From the NCBI GenBank assembly GCA_016716065.1, contig JADJXA010000020.1, positions 1 through 24,283 of the forward strand: 24,283 nt of DNA. Direction: 5' to 3'. Under the pieces are notes generated by a model. The model was not told where the DNA came from and searched no databases. It saw only the letters and a program-made list of their open reading frames with translations. Below, piece after piece: positions 14,654 through 22,707 of this stretch (its first letter is position 1; the number at the start of each line of letters is the position of its first letter). A program made the translations under genes and the position numbers. The DNA is from Candidatus Leptovillus gracilis (GTDB lineage: Bacteria > Chloroflexota > Anaerolineae > Promineifilales > Promineifilaceae).

Positions 14654-17600
14654 TCAAGAAGATGGGGTGGCGGTAGGGGTCTCCGTGGGGGTCGGTTCCA
14701 GCGTTGGCGTGGCTGTCATTTCGTCTTCAACAGGGGTTGGCGAAGGCGTTGGCGTAGCCCCTGGCGGCGTGTTGGTGCTGGTCGGTGTGGCTGTGGGCGT
14801 GGTGGAGGGCGTCGCCGTTTCTGTCGGCGTGGGGGTTTCGGTGGGTGTGCCGGTGGGCGTTGGCGTTGGCTGTTGCAGGGTGAGCAGCACGCGGCTTTCC
14901 AGGCTTACCGGATCGTTTTCCGGCGTATAAGGATTGTCTGGCCCGTAAATGGTCACGCGCACGGTCACGGGGCCGCTGAAATCTATCTCGCTGAGGTCCC
15001 AGGTTGCCAGCAGGTCGTTGTCCACCTGTTCTGGCCGCCGCTCTTGCACAACACCCCACCCACCCGGATCATGGCTGATGCCCCATTCCACCATATACCC
15101 GGCGAAGTTTGGCCCTTTGGCCGTGCCGCGAATTTCCACCAGATTGCCAACTTCACTATTGGCCGATGGTTGGTTGATGCTGACTTGTGGCCGGGGGGTG
15201 TTGGCGTCGCAGAGTTGTTCAGGCGGTAGTTTCAACGGCAGGGCAATGTTGCGCTGGGCGGCCCAATTTTGGCCGACGGCCGTTTGTTCCAGCCATTGTT
15301 GCGCCAACAGGCGCTCACGGGCGATCACATCGGGACGGCCGTTCACCAAAATGGTGAAGAAGTTGGATTCGACCACCGATTCGGCGCACGCGGCATTGGC
15401 GCGTAAATTGGTCCACAGGTCCACAGGCACAACCTGGCTGAAATCGTAGCTGCTGTCTAATGGCGGTTGATCGCCGGCAAACACCTCCACCGCGCGATTG
15501 GCGCAGTCAGGGCCGGGGCGCGTGCCGGAATCGGCGCAAATCTCAGCTTCAATGATGCCCGGCGGCCGCACAAAATCTAACGGCTGTTTGTCGGCGTGGT
15601 ACTGGGTCATGAAGCTGTTCCAGATGGGCGTGGCAAGCTGGTAGCCAGACTGTCCGGGAGCGATAGGCTGGTTGCTGGTGTTGCCCACCCACACGGCCGT
15701 TACCACATGCGCCGAATAGCCAATGGTCCAGCCATCACGCACATCGTTGGCCGAACTGCCCGACGTGCCCGTCTTCACCGCCACCCGGTGGCCGGGGATT
15801 TGTAGTCGATTGTTGGCCCCAAACTCCTCCAGCCGGGCATTGTTGTCCGACAAGATGTTGCTCATCAAATAGGCGTGTTCGGGCCGCACCACCTGGGCTT
15901 CGGCTGACGGCCGTTGCACGTGTTCATACAGAATATTGTTGCGCCCATCTTCAATGCGAACGATGGTGTATGGCGGCAGGTAGCGTCCCTGGTTGGCTAG
16001 AGTGGCAAACGCTCCGGCCATTTGCAGCGGCGGGATTTCACCCCCGCCCAAAGCCAGCGACAGGCCATAGTTACGCGGTTGGCCCACCTCGGCGCAGCCT
16101 TCGTCACGCAGCGCCGTCAGACCCACTTTTTGCATGTTGGCGATGAAGTTACACACACCATAAAACTCCATCGCCTTCACCGCCGGGATGTTGTAGGAGT
16201 TGCCCAACGCCGGCCGCAGCCGCAGCGGCCCATGGAATATATCGTCAAAATTCTTGGGCACATAAGGCGCATTGGCCCCATCGGTAAACTGCGTCTGTAC
16301 ATCCCAAATCAGCGTAGATGGCGTCCAACCCGCTTCCATCGCCGACAAGTAGACCATCGGTTTCAGGCTGGAGCCGGGTTGACGCGGAGCCAGAACCATG
16401 TTCACCTGCCCGCTGATGGCCTCGTCATAAAAATCTATACTGCCCACCAGAGCCAACACTTCGCCGGTTTCTGGTTTGATGGCCACCAGGGCGGCGTTGT
16501 TGGCCCCGCCAGCCTGAACGCTGGCGCGGTTGGCCGTCATCGTTTGCTGGGCCAGGTCTTGGGCTGCCGGGTCCAGGGTGGTGTAAATGCGCAGCCCACC
16601 CCGGTAAATTGATTGCGCGCCCAGCAGCTCTTCTGCCTGCTGCAAGACGGTGAAGGTGAAATGCGGGTAATCAATCTGGGGCGCTCTGGGGCGCAGCTCA
16701 TAAACGCGAACATTCATTTCGTTCAGCGCGGCCTGGGCCTCTTCTGTGGTCACGTAGTCGTCACTGATCATCAGATTCAGCACCTGCCACTGCCGGCCAA
16801 CGGCCAGATCAGGCGCGGTGTAGGGGTCCCAGGCGGCCGGGGCCTGGGGCAGCCCGGCCAGCAAAGAGGCTTCGGCCAGGGTGAGATCTTTGGCCGGTTT
16901 GTCGAAGTAGGTCTGGGCGGCCGCTTCAATGCCATAGGCCAGATTGCCGTAGTAAATTTCGTTGAGATACAGCTCCAGGATGGTATCTTTTTTGTAGGTA
17001 CGAGCCAGTTCGGCGGCTAGAATGATCTCGCGGATTTTACGCCGGGCAGTACGCTCGGTGCGTTCGGTTTCATCCAGCAAAACGGCGCGGACAAGCTGTT
17101 GGGTGATGGTGCTGGTTCCGGCGATTTGCTCTCCTTCGCGGGCGGCCTGGAAGACGGCGCGGGCCAGGCCGATGGGGTCGAAGCCGGGATTGTCGTAAAA
17201 ACGGGAATCCTCAGTGGCAATGGTGGCCTGGATGAGGTATGGCGAGATTTGGTCCAGGGAAACGCGGGTGCGGTTGCCCATGTTGGGGTCGGCCAGGGAG
17301 AAAATTTCACGGCCGTACCTGTCGTAGACGCGGGCTGTTTCAAAGCTGCTGGCGCGCGCTTCTAATTCGGCGACCGATGGCAGGTCGCGGGCGATGCTGG
17401 TGTAGCCAATGGCCGCCGCCACGACGCCCAGGATACTGAACAAGAGAATGCCAACCAGACCGATAACCAACACGCGGGCCAAACAGCCATGCCAGTCGCG
17501 GCGGCGGCGGGGTTTGGGCGGCGCCGCCGACCGGCCGGGGGTCGGCACAGCGACTTGGGCGGGTGGTGGGGTGGCGCGGCGCGTGGCGGGCGTGGCGGGC

Positions 17601-18118
17601 GTGGCCGCCGGGGGTTGGTTGGACGGCCGTGTCGTTCCGCGTCGGGGTTGGGTGGTGGGCAGTGGGGTGGGTTGGTCGGCAGACGGCCGTTTCACCGGCC
17701 GATACAGGCGCGTCACGGCTTCATCGTCTGGGGTGCGGCCGCCGGGAATAGCCACCCGTGGGCTGACATTGGTGGCGTCGGGGTCGTATTCTAACGGCCG
17801 TTCCTGCGGCGGAATCTCCTCTGGCGTCAGCGGCAGCGGAATTGGTTGGCGATGGGCGGGCTGTGTGGGGGCTGGTGCGCCGGTCAGGGTGGCATCATCG
17901 CTGTCTGTGCCCAGCGAGATTTGCGGTGGAAAGATTGTTTGTGTCGGCGCGTTATCACGCGCAGGCGGCTCATTTTCTCGCGCCAGTTCGGCCATCAAAT
18001 CCAACAATGAGATCGTTTCGCTGTGAGGCTGATCATCGCCCGGTTGATCGGTTGGTTTCTTGGCCGGTTGGGGCGGCTGATGAGCCGCTGTATCTTGTTC
18101 GTTGGTGTCGTTTGCCAT
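14654..18118 (-). CDS. Class A penicillin-binding protein (glycosyltransferase + transpeptidase) with long low-complexity ends
   Basis: Bifunctional peptidoglycan synthase, 1154 residues from ATG 18118. Residues 1-205 are a polar, Pro/Thr/Arg-rich cytoplasmic tail. A membrane helix spans about 214-240 (VLVIGLVGILLFSILGVV). The GT51 glycosyltransferase domain follows, with catalytic E303 in ATEDSRF, TITQQLVRA and the LELYLNEIYYG motif. The transpeptidase has S583 and K586 (SSLK), the SxN motif in GNSYNIPA, and KTGTS at 782-786. After about residue 960 comes a beta-rich section with INQP and VEIRGTA, probably Ig-like, then about 75 residues of PTPTET-type repeats. The usual PBP1A length is 750-850, so both ends are extended. 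ATG 18118 overlaps the stop of the hydratase gene (TAATG) and has AAAGGAT before it. Confidence 0.93.
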   Translation of the reverse strand: MANDTNEQDTAAHQPPQPAKKPTDQPGDDQPHSETISLLDLMAELARENEPPARDNAPTQTIFPPQISLGTDSDDATLTGAPAPTQPAHRQPIPLPLTPEEIPPQERPLEYDPDATNVSPRVAIPGGRTPDDEAVTRLYRPVKRPSADQPTPLPTTQPRRGTTRPSNQPPAATPATPATRRATPPPAQVAVPTPGRSAAPPKPRRRRDWHGCLARVLVIGLVGILLFSILGVVAAAIGYTSIARDLPSVAELEARASSFETARVYDRYGREIFSLADPNMGNRTRVSLDQISPYLIQATIATEDSRFYDNPGFDPIGLARAVFQAAREGEQIAGTSTITQQLVRAVLLDETERTERTARRKIREIILAAELARTYKKDTILELYLNEIYYGNLAYGIEAAAQTYFDKPAKDLTLAEASLLAGLPQAPAAWDPYTAPDLAVGRQWQVLNLMISDDYVTTEEAQAALNEMNVRVYELRPRAPQIDYPHFTFTVLQQAEELLGAQSIYRGGLRIYTTLDPAAQDLAQQTMTANRASVQAGGANNAALVAIKPETGEVLALVGSIDFYDEAISGQVNMVLAPRQPGSSLKPMVYLSAMEAGWTPSTLIWDVQTQFTDGANAPYVPKNFDDIFHGPLRLRPALGNSYNIPAVKAMEFYGVCNFIANMQKVGLTALRDEGCAEVGQPRNYGLSLALGGGEIPPLQMAGAFATLANQGRYLPPYTIVRIEDGRNNILYEHVQRPSAEAQVVRPEHAYLMSNILSDNNARLEEFGANNRLQIPGHRVAVKTGTSGSSANDVRDGWTIGYSAHVVTAVWVGNTSNQPIAPGQSGYQLATPIWNSFMTQYHADKQPLDFVRPPGIIEAEICADSGTRPGPDCANRAVEVFAGDQPPLDSSYDFSQVVPVDLWTNLRANAACAESVVESNFFTILVNGRPDVIARERLLAQQWLEQTAVGQNWAAQRNIALPLKLPPEQLCDANTPRPQVSINQPSANSEVGNLVEIRGTAKGPNFAGYMVEWGISHDPGGWGVVQERRPEQVDNDLLATWDLSEIDFSGPVTVRVTIYGPDNPYTPENDPVSLESRVLLTLQQPTPTPTGTPTETPTPTETATPSTTPTATPTSTNTPPGATPTPSPTPVEDEMTATPTLEPTPTETPTATPSS

Positions 18119-18582
18119 TATCCTTTGCTCTTCACTAACATGACCCAATCTCCACGTTGCACAACTTTATCATCCTGATTTATAACGCTGTACTTCATGG
18201 TAATGTTCCCCCCACCCAGGCGGGCAAACGCTTTTGTGTCGGTGATCTCAATTCTGACGTGGATCGTGTCGCCAATAAAAACCGGCAAACTAAATTTGCA
18301 AGACAATTCCCGAAAAGCCAGCACCGTGCCCTCAATAAAGCCCGTCTGCACCGCCAGCCCGGTAGCCACAGACTGCACCAACAAACCATGCGCCACGCGC
18401 TGCCCAAATGATTCCTGAGCCGCATAAACCGCGTCGGTGTGGATACGGTTGAAATCGCCGGACAATCCGGCGAAATTCACGATGTCGGTTTCGCTGATGG
18501 TGCGCCCGGCGGTCAGCAAAATCTGGCCGATCTCAAACCCTTCAAAGTAAAGTCCACGAGGGTGGTAAGCAGGTTTGGTCAT
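18118..18582 (-). CDS. MaoC-like (R)-specific enoyl-acyl hydratase
   Basis: Single hot-dog domain of 154 residues. The active-site segment is SGDFNRIHTD with D43 and H48, followed by the helix FGQRVAHGLL, as in (R)-specific enoyl-CoA hydratases (PhaJ-like) and MaoC dehydratases. It should add water across trans-2-enoyl-CoA or an acyl-ACP analogue in the cytoplasm. ATG 18582 has GGAG about ten bases upstream, at the edge of heptad locus F. Its TAA overlaps the start codon of the penicillin-binding protein gene, so the two are translated from one message and probably coupled, although no functional link between them is obvious. Confidence 0.9.
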   Translation of the reverse strand: MTKPAYHPRGLYFEGFEIGQILLTAGRTISETDIVNFAGLSGDFNRIHTDAVYAAQESFGQRVAHGLLVQSVATGLAVQTGFIEGTVLAFRELSCKFSLPVFIGDTIHVRIEITDTKAFARLGGGNITMKYSVINQDDKVVQRGDWVMLVKSKG

Positions 18583-18593
18583 GGTTAAAAACT

Positions 18594-18658
18594 CCGTGTT
18601 CCGTAAGCCGTATTCCGTTCACGGCTTGCGGCTTACGACTAACGGCTAACGGACCACG
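18594..18658. repeat. Heptad-phased inverted repeat, locus F (CCG/CGG words), the most regular
   Basis: Nine consecutive 7-base words without a break: CCGTGTT, CCGTAAG, CCGTATT, CCGTTCA, CGGCTTG, CGGCTTA, CGACTAA, CGGCTAA, CGGACCA. The strand sense switches in the middle from CCG-first to CGG-first words. CCGTAAGCCG in the left half can pair with CGGCTTACG in the right half. It sits in the 79-base gap between the release factor and hydratase genes. Confidence 0.85.
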
Positions 18659-18661
18659 CTC

Positions 18662-19729
18662 TTACTCCGCGGCGGCGAGCCTTTCCGCTTCTTCGGCGAC
18701 AGAGAGTCTATCAATAAAGGGGTCCAGGTCGCCAGACATAACGGCCGTCAGGTTGTAACTGGAATAGCCGATACGATGGTCCGTCACCCGGCTCTGCGGG
18801 TAATTATAAGTGCGAATCTTTTCGCTGCGATCCCCAGACCCCACCTGCGATTTGCGGTCGGCGGCGACCGAAGCATTTTGCTTCGATTCTTCTATCTCTT
18901 GCAGGCGGGCCTGGATAATGGCCATGCCAAGCTGCTTGTTTTGCAGCAGGCTGCGCTCCGACTGGATTTTGACGGCGATGCCCGAAGGTTTGTGGACGAT
19001 GCGCGCCGCTGTGGCGTTTTTCTGCATGTGCTGGCCGCCTGGGCCGGAGGAAAAAGTGGAGGTAATCTCCAGGTCCCGTTCGTCCAGGGTGATTTCCACA
19101 TCTTCTACCTCTGGCATCACGGCGACGGTGGCGGCGCTGGTGTGGATGCGCCCTTGCGATTCGGTGGCCGGGACGCGCTGCACCCGGTGGACGCCGCTCT
19201 CATATTTCAGCCGCGAATACGCGCCCTTGCCCCGGACGCCGACGACAACCTCTTTGTAGCCGCCAACGCCGGTGCTGTTTTCATCCAAGATTTGCGTCTT
19301 CCAGCCGCGCGATTCAGCGTAGCGGGTATACATGCGCAGCAAATCGCCGGCAAAAATGCCGGCCTCGTCGCCGCCTGTGCCGGCGCGGATTTCGATGAAA
19401 ACGTTTTTGTCGTCGCGGGCGTCTTTGGGAACCAGCAGACGGCGCATTTCTGCTTCCAGGGCCGCCTGCGCTTCCAGCAGTTGTTCGATTTCGGCCTCGG
19501 CCAGGGCTTTCATCTCTGGGTCGTTTTCCATTTCCAGCATTTCACGCGCGCCAACCAACTCTTCGCTTTTGGTCTGATGTTGGCGATAGGCTTCCACCAG
19601 CGGCTGTAGGTCGGAGCGTTCTTGTGCCAGGTCGTTAACGCGGTTGTAGTCGGAGACGATGGCCGGGTCGGACATCTGCATTTCGATTTCGTCGTAGCGG
19701 GCGACGACTTTGGCGATTTTATCGAGCAT
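18662..19729 (-). CDS. prfA: Peptide chain release factor 1
   Basis: Class I release factor acting on the ribosome at UAG and UAA, 355 residues, the normal length. The codon-recognition PxT motif is P187-A188-T189 in VPATESQGR; release factor 2 would have SPF. The catalytic GGQ is 231-233. The segment after it reads HMQKNATAARIVHKP, unlike the HVNTTDSAVRITH of Escherichia coli. The N-terminal domain (about 1-110) is helical and highly charged. ATG 19729 begins MLDKIAKVVARYDE; the ribosome binding site is poor (GGAT about 11 bases upstream). The usual companion prmC is not beside it. It is likely first in an operon with the hydratase and penicillin-binding protein genes. Confidence 0.95.
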   Translation of the reverse strand: MLDKIAKVVARYDEIEMQMSDPAIVSDYNRVNDLAQERSDLQPLVEAYRQHQTKSEELVGAREMLEMENDPEMKALAEAEIEQLLEAQAALEAEMRRLLVPKDARDDKNVFIEIRAGTGGDEAGIFAGDLLRMYTRYAESRGWKTQILDENSTGVGGYKEVVVGVRGKGAYSRLKYESGVHRVQRVPATESQGRIHTSAATVAVMPEVEDVEITLDERDLEITSTFSSGPGGQHMQKNATAARIVHKPSGIAVKIQSERSLLQNKQLGMAIIQARLQEIEESKQNASVAADRKSQVGSGDRSEKIRTYNYPQSRVTDHRIGYSSYNLTAVMSGDLDPFIDRLSVAEEAERLAAAE

Positions 19730-19830
19730 AAAACGATTTGATCCTGTGTTGAATAGGTTTGTTAGAATGTTGGTTGTTTGGTTGGATTGTAAGTAGGTGG
19801 CGGGAGTTGGTCAAGAACGGTGGGAGTAAG

Positions 19831-19862
19831 AACCTGGCCGGGTGGCTCAGACCGGCCAGGTT
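19831..19862. terminator. Terminator after the DegV gene
   Basis: AACCTGGCCGG (19831-19841) pairs perfectly over 11 bp with CCGGCCAGGTT (19852-19862) around a 10-base loop. It begins 11 bases past the DegV stop codon on the minus strand. The T-run is short on both strands. The remainder of the 19730-19873 gap is T/G-rich on the plus strand with nothing else that I recognise. Confidence 0.65.
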
Positions 19863-19873
19863 TTCAGGTTAGC

Positions 19874-20731
19874 TTAAGGTTCGGTGTACCAGGCCAGTCC
19901 CAGGGCGGCCGGGCCAGTGTGGGTTCCGATCACCGGGCTGATTTCGACGATGTTAAGGCTGGCCGGTTTGATACGTTCTCGTATCTGGGCGGCCAGGGAT
20001 TCCGCTTCGGCGGGGACGGCCGCGTTGAGAATGGTGACGTGGGTGGCGCGGGCGCCTTGCACGCTTTCGGCGGCGATTTCTATCAGGCGCTGCACGGCTT
20101 TGCTTTTGGTGCGCACTTTGTCCAGGGGTTCGATACGGCCGTCTTCCAATTGCAGCAGTGGTTTAATAGACAGCATGGAACCAAACAAACGCTGCGCGCC
20201 GCCAATACGGCCGCCACGATGCAGGTATTCCAGCGTATCCACCACAAACACCAGGCGCAGCCGGGGCAAAATTGCGCGCGCGGCAGCGGCGGCCGTTTTG
20301 TAGTCCGCGCCCTGGGCCGCGGCTTCGGCGGCCGCCAGAGCCAGATAACCCAGGCCCATGGAGGTAGAGCGCGAGTCCACGATCTCGATGGGGAAGTCGC
20401 CCATCAATTCGGCGGCGGCATGGGCGGAGGCGATGGTGCCGCTGAGTTCGGCGGAGATGTGGATGGAGACGATGCTTTCGGCCGTTTGCGCAATCTGGCT
20501 GTACAGATCAAAAAACTCGCCGGCCGATGGTTGCGACGTGGTTGGCATATCTTTGGCCTGTGTCAGCCGCGTATAAAACTCGTCGGGTTTAATGTCTACG
20601 TTGTCGCGCAGGCTCTCCCCCGCCCAATTGACATGCAAGGGGATGACGTGCAGCTTGTATTTGCTGATCAATTCTTCTGGAATATAAGCTGTGCTGTCCA
20701 CAACCACAGCTACCTTCGTTTTATTACTCAT
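19874..20731 (-). CDS. DegV-family fatty-acid-binding protein
   Basis: Protein of 285 residues when read from ATG 20731. That start is chosen because AGGAG lies seven bases before it and the family N-terminus (KVAVVVDSTAYIP) begins a few residues later; a longer frame to 20773 adds unrelated residues. Visible DegV features are the DSTA motif, PTTSQPSAGEF (about 63-73), the IHISAELSGT segment and VVDTLEYLHRGGRIG (about 163-177). DegV/FakB proteins bind one fatty acid between two domains; FakB members present it to the kinase FakA. No fakA lies in the window, so the role here is open. The gene is divergent from the esterase at 20862. Confidence 0.92.
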   Translation of the reverse strand: MSNKTKVAVVVDSTAYIPEELISKYKLHVIPLHVNWAGESLRDNVDIKPDEFYTRLTQAKDMPTTSQPSAGEFFDLYSQIAQTAESIVSIHISAELSGTIASAHAAAELMGDFPIEIVDSRSTSMGLGYLALAAAEAAAQGADYKTAAAAARAILPRLRLVFVVDTLEYLHRGGRIGGAQRLFGSMLSIKPLLQLEDGRIEPLDKVRTKSKAVQRLIEIAAESVQGARATHVTILNAAVPAEAESLAAQIRERIKPASLNIVEISPVIGTHTGPAALGLAWYTEP

Positions 20732-20806
20732 CAATTTACTCCTGATCCTGTTGATTTGTTTATTGTAACCCATTCGTTGGCAATACGCTTCGCTTCACAG
20801 GAATTA

Positions 20807-20830
20807 TGATAAAATAGGCAAAATTTTGCC
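20807..20830 (+). promoter_or_regulatory. Extended -10 box with adjoining palindrome, promoter of the esterase/ATP-grasp cluster
   Basis: TGATAAAAT (20807-20815) fits an extended -10 element. It is followed at once by the perfect 14-base palindrome GGCAAAATTTTGCC (20817-20830), which would cover the transcription start. A repressor bound there would control the cluster. No matching -35 box is clear. The start codon is at 20862 with GGAGA at 20845-20849. Confidence 0.5.
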
Positions 20831-20861
20831 CCCAAACACAAGATGGAGAAAATAAATTCGC

Positions 20862-21581
20862 ATGAACCGTGAGTATCATCGTTGGTACAGTCCCTCGCTA
20901 GAACGGGACATGGAGCTGTTGATTTTTGGGCACGCCGGGGCGCGGGTGCTGATATTCCCTACTTCGATGGGCCGTTATTACGAGTGGGAAGATCGTGGCA
21001 TGATGAATGTGGTGCGCGATGAATTGGAGTACGGCCGTTTGCAAATCTATTGTGTGGACAGCGTGGACGCCGAAAGCTGGTACGCTCGCTGGAAACACCC
21101 CGGCGCGCGCGTCTGGCGGCATATGCAGTACGAGCAGTATTTGCTGCGCGAAGTGCTGCCCCTGAGCCAACAGAAAAACCCCAATCCATTTCTCATCACC
21201 GTGGGGGCCAGCTTTGGCGCTTACCACGCCGTTAACTTTGCCCTGCGCTACCCGCACCTCGTCGGGCGGGCCATTGGCATGAGCGGCATCTACGACATTT
21301 CGCGCTGGCTGGATGGCTACCACGACGAAAATGTCTATTTCCAGAATCCGGTGGAATACATCGGCAATGAAAACGACCCCGGACGCATTCGGGCGCTGCG
21401 AAACGTGGACGTAGTCCTGGCGGTAGGTAACGGCGACAGTTTGTATGGCAACAACACCTATTTTTCTGGCCTGTTGTGGCGGCAGGGCATTGGCAACGCC
21501 TTGCGCGTATGGGATGGCTGGTCGCATGATTGGCCGTATTGGATGCAGATGCTGCAGATGTATATCAGCGGGCATGATTAG
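20862..21581 (+). CDS. Putative esterase (alpha/beta hydrolase, esterase-D-like)
   Basis: A 239-residue cytoplasmic protein with no signal peptide. The nucleophile elbow is GASFGAYH with S117. A likely acid is D192 in VGNGDSLYG and the His is H222 in GWSHDWPYW, giving a plausible triad in the order of the putative-esterase family (PF00756). The N-terminus MNREYHRWYSPSLERDMEL leads into the first strand (VLIFPTSMG), the usual oxyanion-side start. It is the first gene after the promoter at 20807 and is followed in the same direction by two ATP-grasp ligases. It might hydrolyse or transfer an acyl group of the ligase product; this is inference from context only. Confidence 0.85.
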   Translation: MNREYHRWYSPSLERDMELLIFGHAGARVLIFPTSMGRYYEWEDRGMMNVVRDELEYGRLQIYCVDSVDAESWYARWKHPGARVWRHMQYEQYLLREVLPLSQQKNPNPFLITVGASFGAYHAVNFALRYPHLVGRAIGMSGIYDISRWLDGYHDENVYFQNPVEYIGNENDPGRIRALRNVDVVLAVGNGDSLYGNNTYFSGLLWRQGIGNALRVWDGWSHDWPYWMQMLQMYISGHD

Positions 21582-21590
21582 GGAGGTAAG

Positions 21591-21639
21591 CCGTGAACCG
21601 TGATCGGAACACGGAACACGGAACACGGAACACGATAAA
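21591..21639 (+). repeat. Heptad repeat, locus G, with four identical CGGAACA units
   Basis: CCGTGAA (21591-21597), CCGTGAT (21598-21604), then CGGAACA four times exactly (21605-21632) and CGATAAA. It fills the gap between the esterase stop and the AAAGGAGG ribosome binding site of the ATP-grasp gene. CGGAACA is also the commonest word at locus D, 10 kb away. Confidence 0.9.
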
Positions 21640-21652
21640 AGGAGGCAGTGAT

Positions 21653-22573
21653 ATGACGTTAAAAGTTGGTTTGATGGTGGGGCGGGAGTGGTCGTTTCCG
21701 CCGGCGTTTATAGATGAGGTGAACGGCCGTAACAGTGGCGTCGTGGCGGAATTTGTGAAACTAGGCGGCACACGTATGGCTGAGCCAGCCGAATACGCCG
21801 TCATCGTGGACCGCATTTCCCATGAAGTGCCCTATTACCGCTCCTTTCTGAAGAACGCCGTCTTGCAGGGTACGGCCGTCGTCAACAACCCGTTCATGTG
21901 GACGGCCGACGATAAATTTTTCGAGGCGTCCCTGGCGACCAAACTGGGCGTCGCCAGCCCCAAAACAGTGGTCCTGCCTAACAAAGAATACGTGCCCGGC
22001 ATTAACCACGACGAAAGCCTGCGCAACCTTATCTTTCCCCTGGATTGGCAGGCGTTGGTGGACTATGTGGGGCTGCCCTGTGTGCTAAAAGACGCCCACG
22101 GCGGCGGCTGGAAAGAGGTCTACATCTGTCGTACCATGGAAGACCTTTGGCGCGCTTATGACCAATCCGGCCTGTTGACCATGGTGCTGCAAGAATTTAT
22201 CGAATGGGACCATTACGTGCGCTGTATGTGCCTGGGGCAAGAATACGTGCTGCCGATGAAATATGACCCCAAAGCGCGTCAATACCACGTGGACCATGCC
22301 CACCTGAACCCAGAATTGGGCCAGCGGGTGGTGGGCGATGCCCTGAAATTGGTACGGGCGTTGGGCTACGACATGAACACAGTGGAATTTGCCATCCGCG
22401 ATGGCGTGCCTTACGCCATTGACTTTATGAATCCCGCCCCGGACATGGATGTGAACTCGCTAACGCCCCATTACTTCTCCTGGTGCGTCAACCACATGGC
22501 CGACATGGTAATTGACCTGGCAAAAAATCCGCGCCCGCAAGTGACCGAGACGCGCTGGAGCAGCTTGTTTTAA
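21653..22573 (+). CDS. ATP-grasp ligase-like protein, RimK/D-Ala-D-Ala-ligase type
   Basis: A 306-residue protein from ATG 21653, preceded by AAAGGAGG. A longer frame from 21593 is an artefact of the heptad repeat. ATP-grasp features in order: pre-grasp domain (1-80), NNPFMWTADDKF with K88, SPKTVVLP, K146 in CVLKDAHGGGWKEV with its Gly-rich loop, the hinge segment MVLQEFIEWDHYVR, then E245 in TVEFAIRDG and D257/N260 in AIDFMNPAPD as the metal ligands. Such enzymes join a carboxylate to an amine or thiol through an acyl-phosphate. The exact family is not recognised. It stands between an esterase and a second, permuted ATP-grasp gene in one probable operon. Confidence 0.87.
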   Translation: MTLKVGLMVGREWSFPPAFIDEVNGRNSGVVAEFVKLGGTRMAEPAEYAVIVDRISHEVPYYRSFLKNAVLQGTAVVNNPFMWTADDKFFEASLATKLGVASPKTVVLPNKEYVPGINHDESLRNLIFPLDWQALVDYVGLPCVLKDAHGGGWKEVYICRTMEDLWRAYDQSGLLTMVLQEFIEWDHYVRCMCLGQEYVLPMKYDPKARQYHVDHAHLNPELGQRVVGDALKLVRALGYDMNTVEFAIRDGVPYAIDFMNPAPDMDVNSLTPHYFSWCVNHMADMVIDLAKNPRPQVTETRWSSLF

Positions 22574-22599
22574 CGGCGGGTAACGTTCACCACGGAGGG

Positions 22600-22629
22600 C
22601 ACGGAGGTTGAGCCTGTCAACCTTCCGTG
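22600..22629. repeat. Hairpin between the two ATP-grasp genes
   Basis: CACGGAGGTTGA (22600-22611) pairs with TCAACCTTCCGTG (22617-22629) with one extra T and a 5-base loop. CACGGAGGG precedes it, so the left arm is partly a direct repeat. No T-run follows; it may reduce or tune read-through into the next gene. Confidence 0.55.
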
Positions 22630-22707
22630 TTTGCCGTGTCTCCCCGGTGCAATCAATAAGCGGCGGAAACTATCACTTACTCACCCCGCTCATCTTCGGA
22701 GGAAACC

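Noticed and set aside
14558..15229. Long frames on the plus strand opposite the 3' end of the penicillin-binding protein gene (Gly/Arg- or Val-rich)
   Set aside because: They are antisense shadows of the Pro/Thr repeat codons; low complexity and no start signal.
17409..18026. 205-codon plus-strand frame opposite the penicillin-binding protein N-terminal tail
   Set aside because: Composition mirrors the Pro/Thr-rich coding strand, with no domain content; the minus-strand gene is certain.
20732..20773. Longer start for the DegV gene
   Set aside because: The added residues are not part of the family and the internal ATG 20731 has a well-placed AGGAG.
21605..21632. Four identical CGGAACA units considered as a CRISPR-like or iteron array
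   Set aside because: Units are 7 bases with no spacers, no cas or replication genes nearby; they fit the heptad family better.
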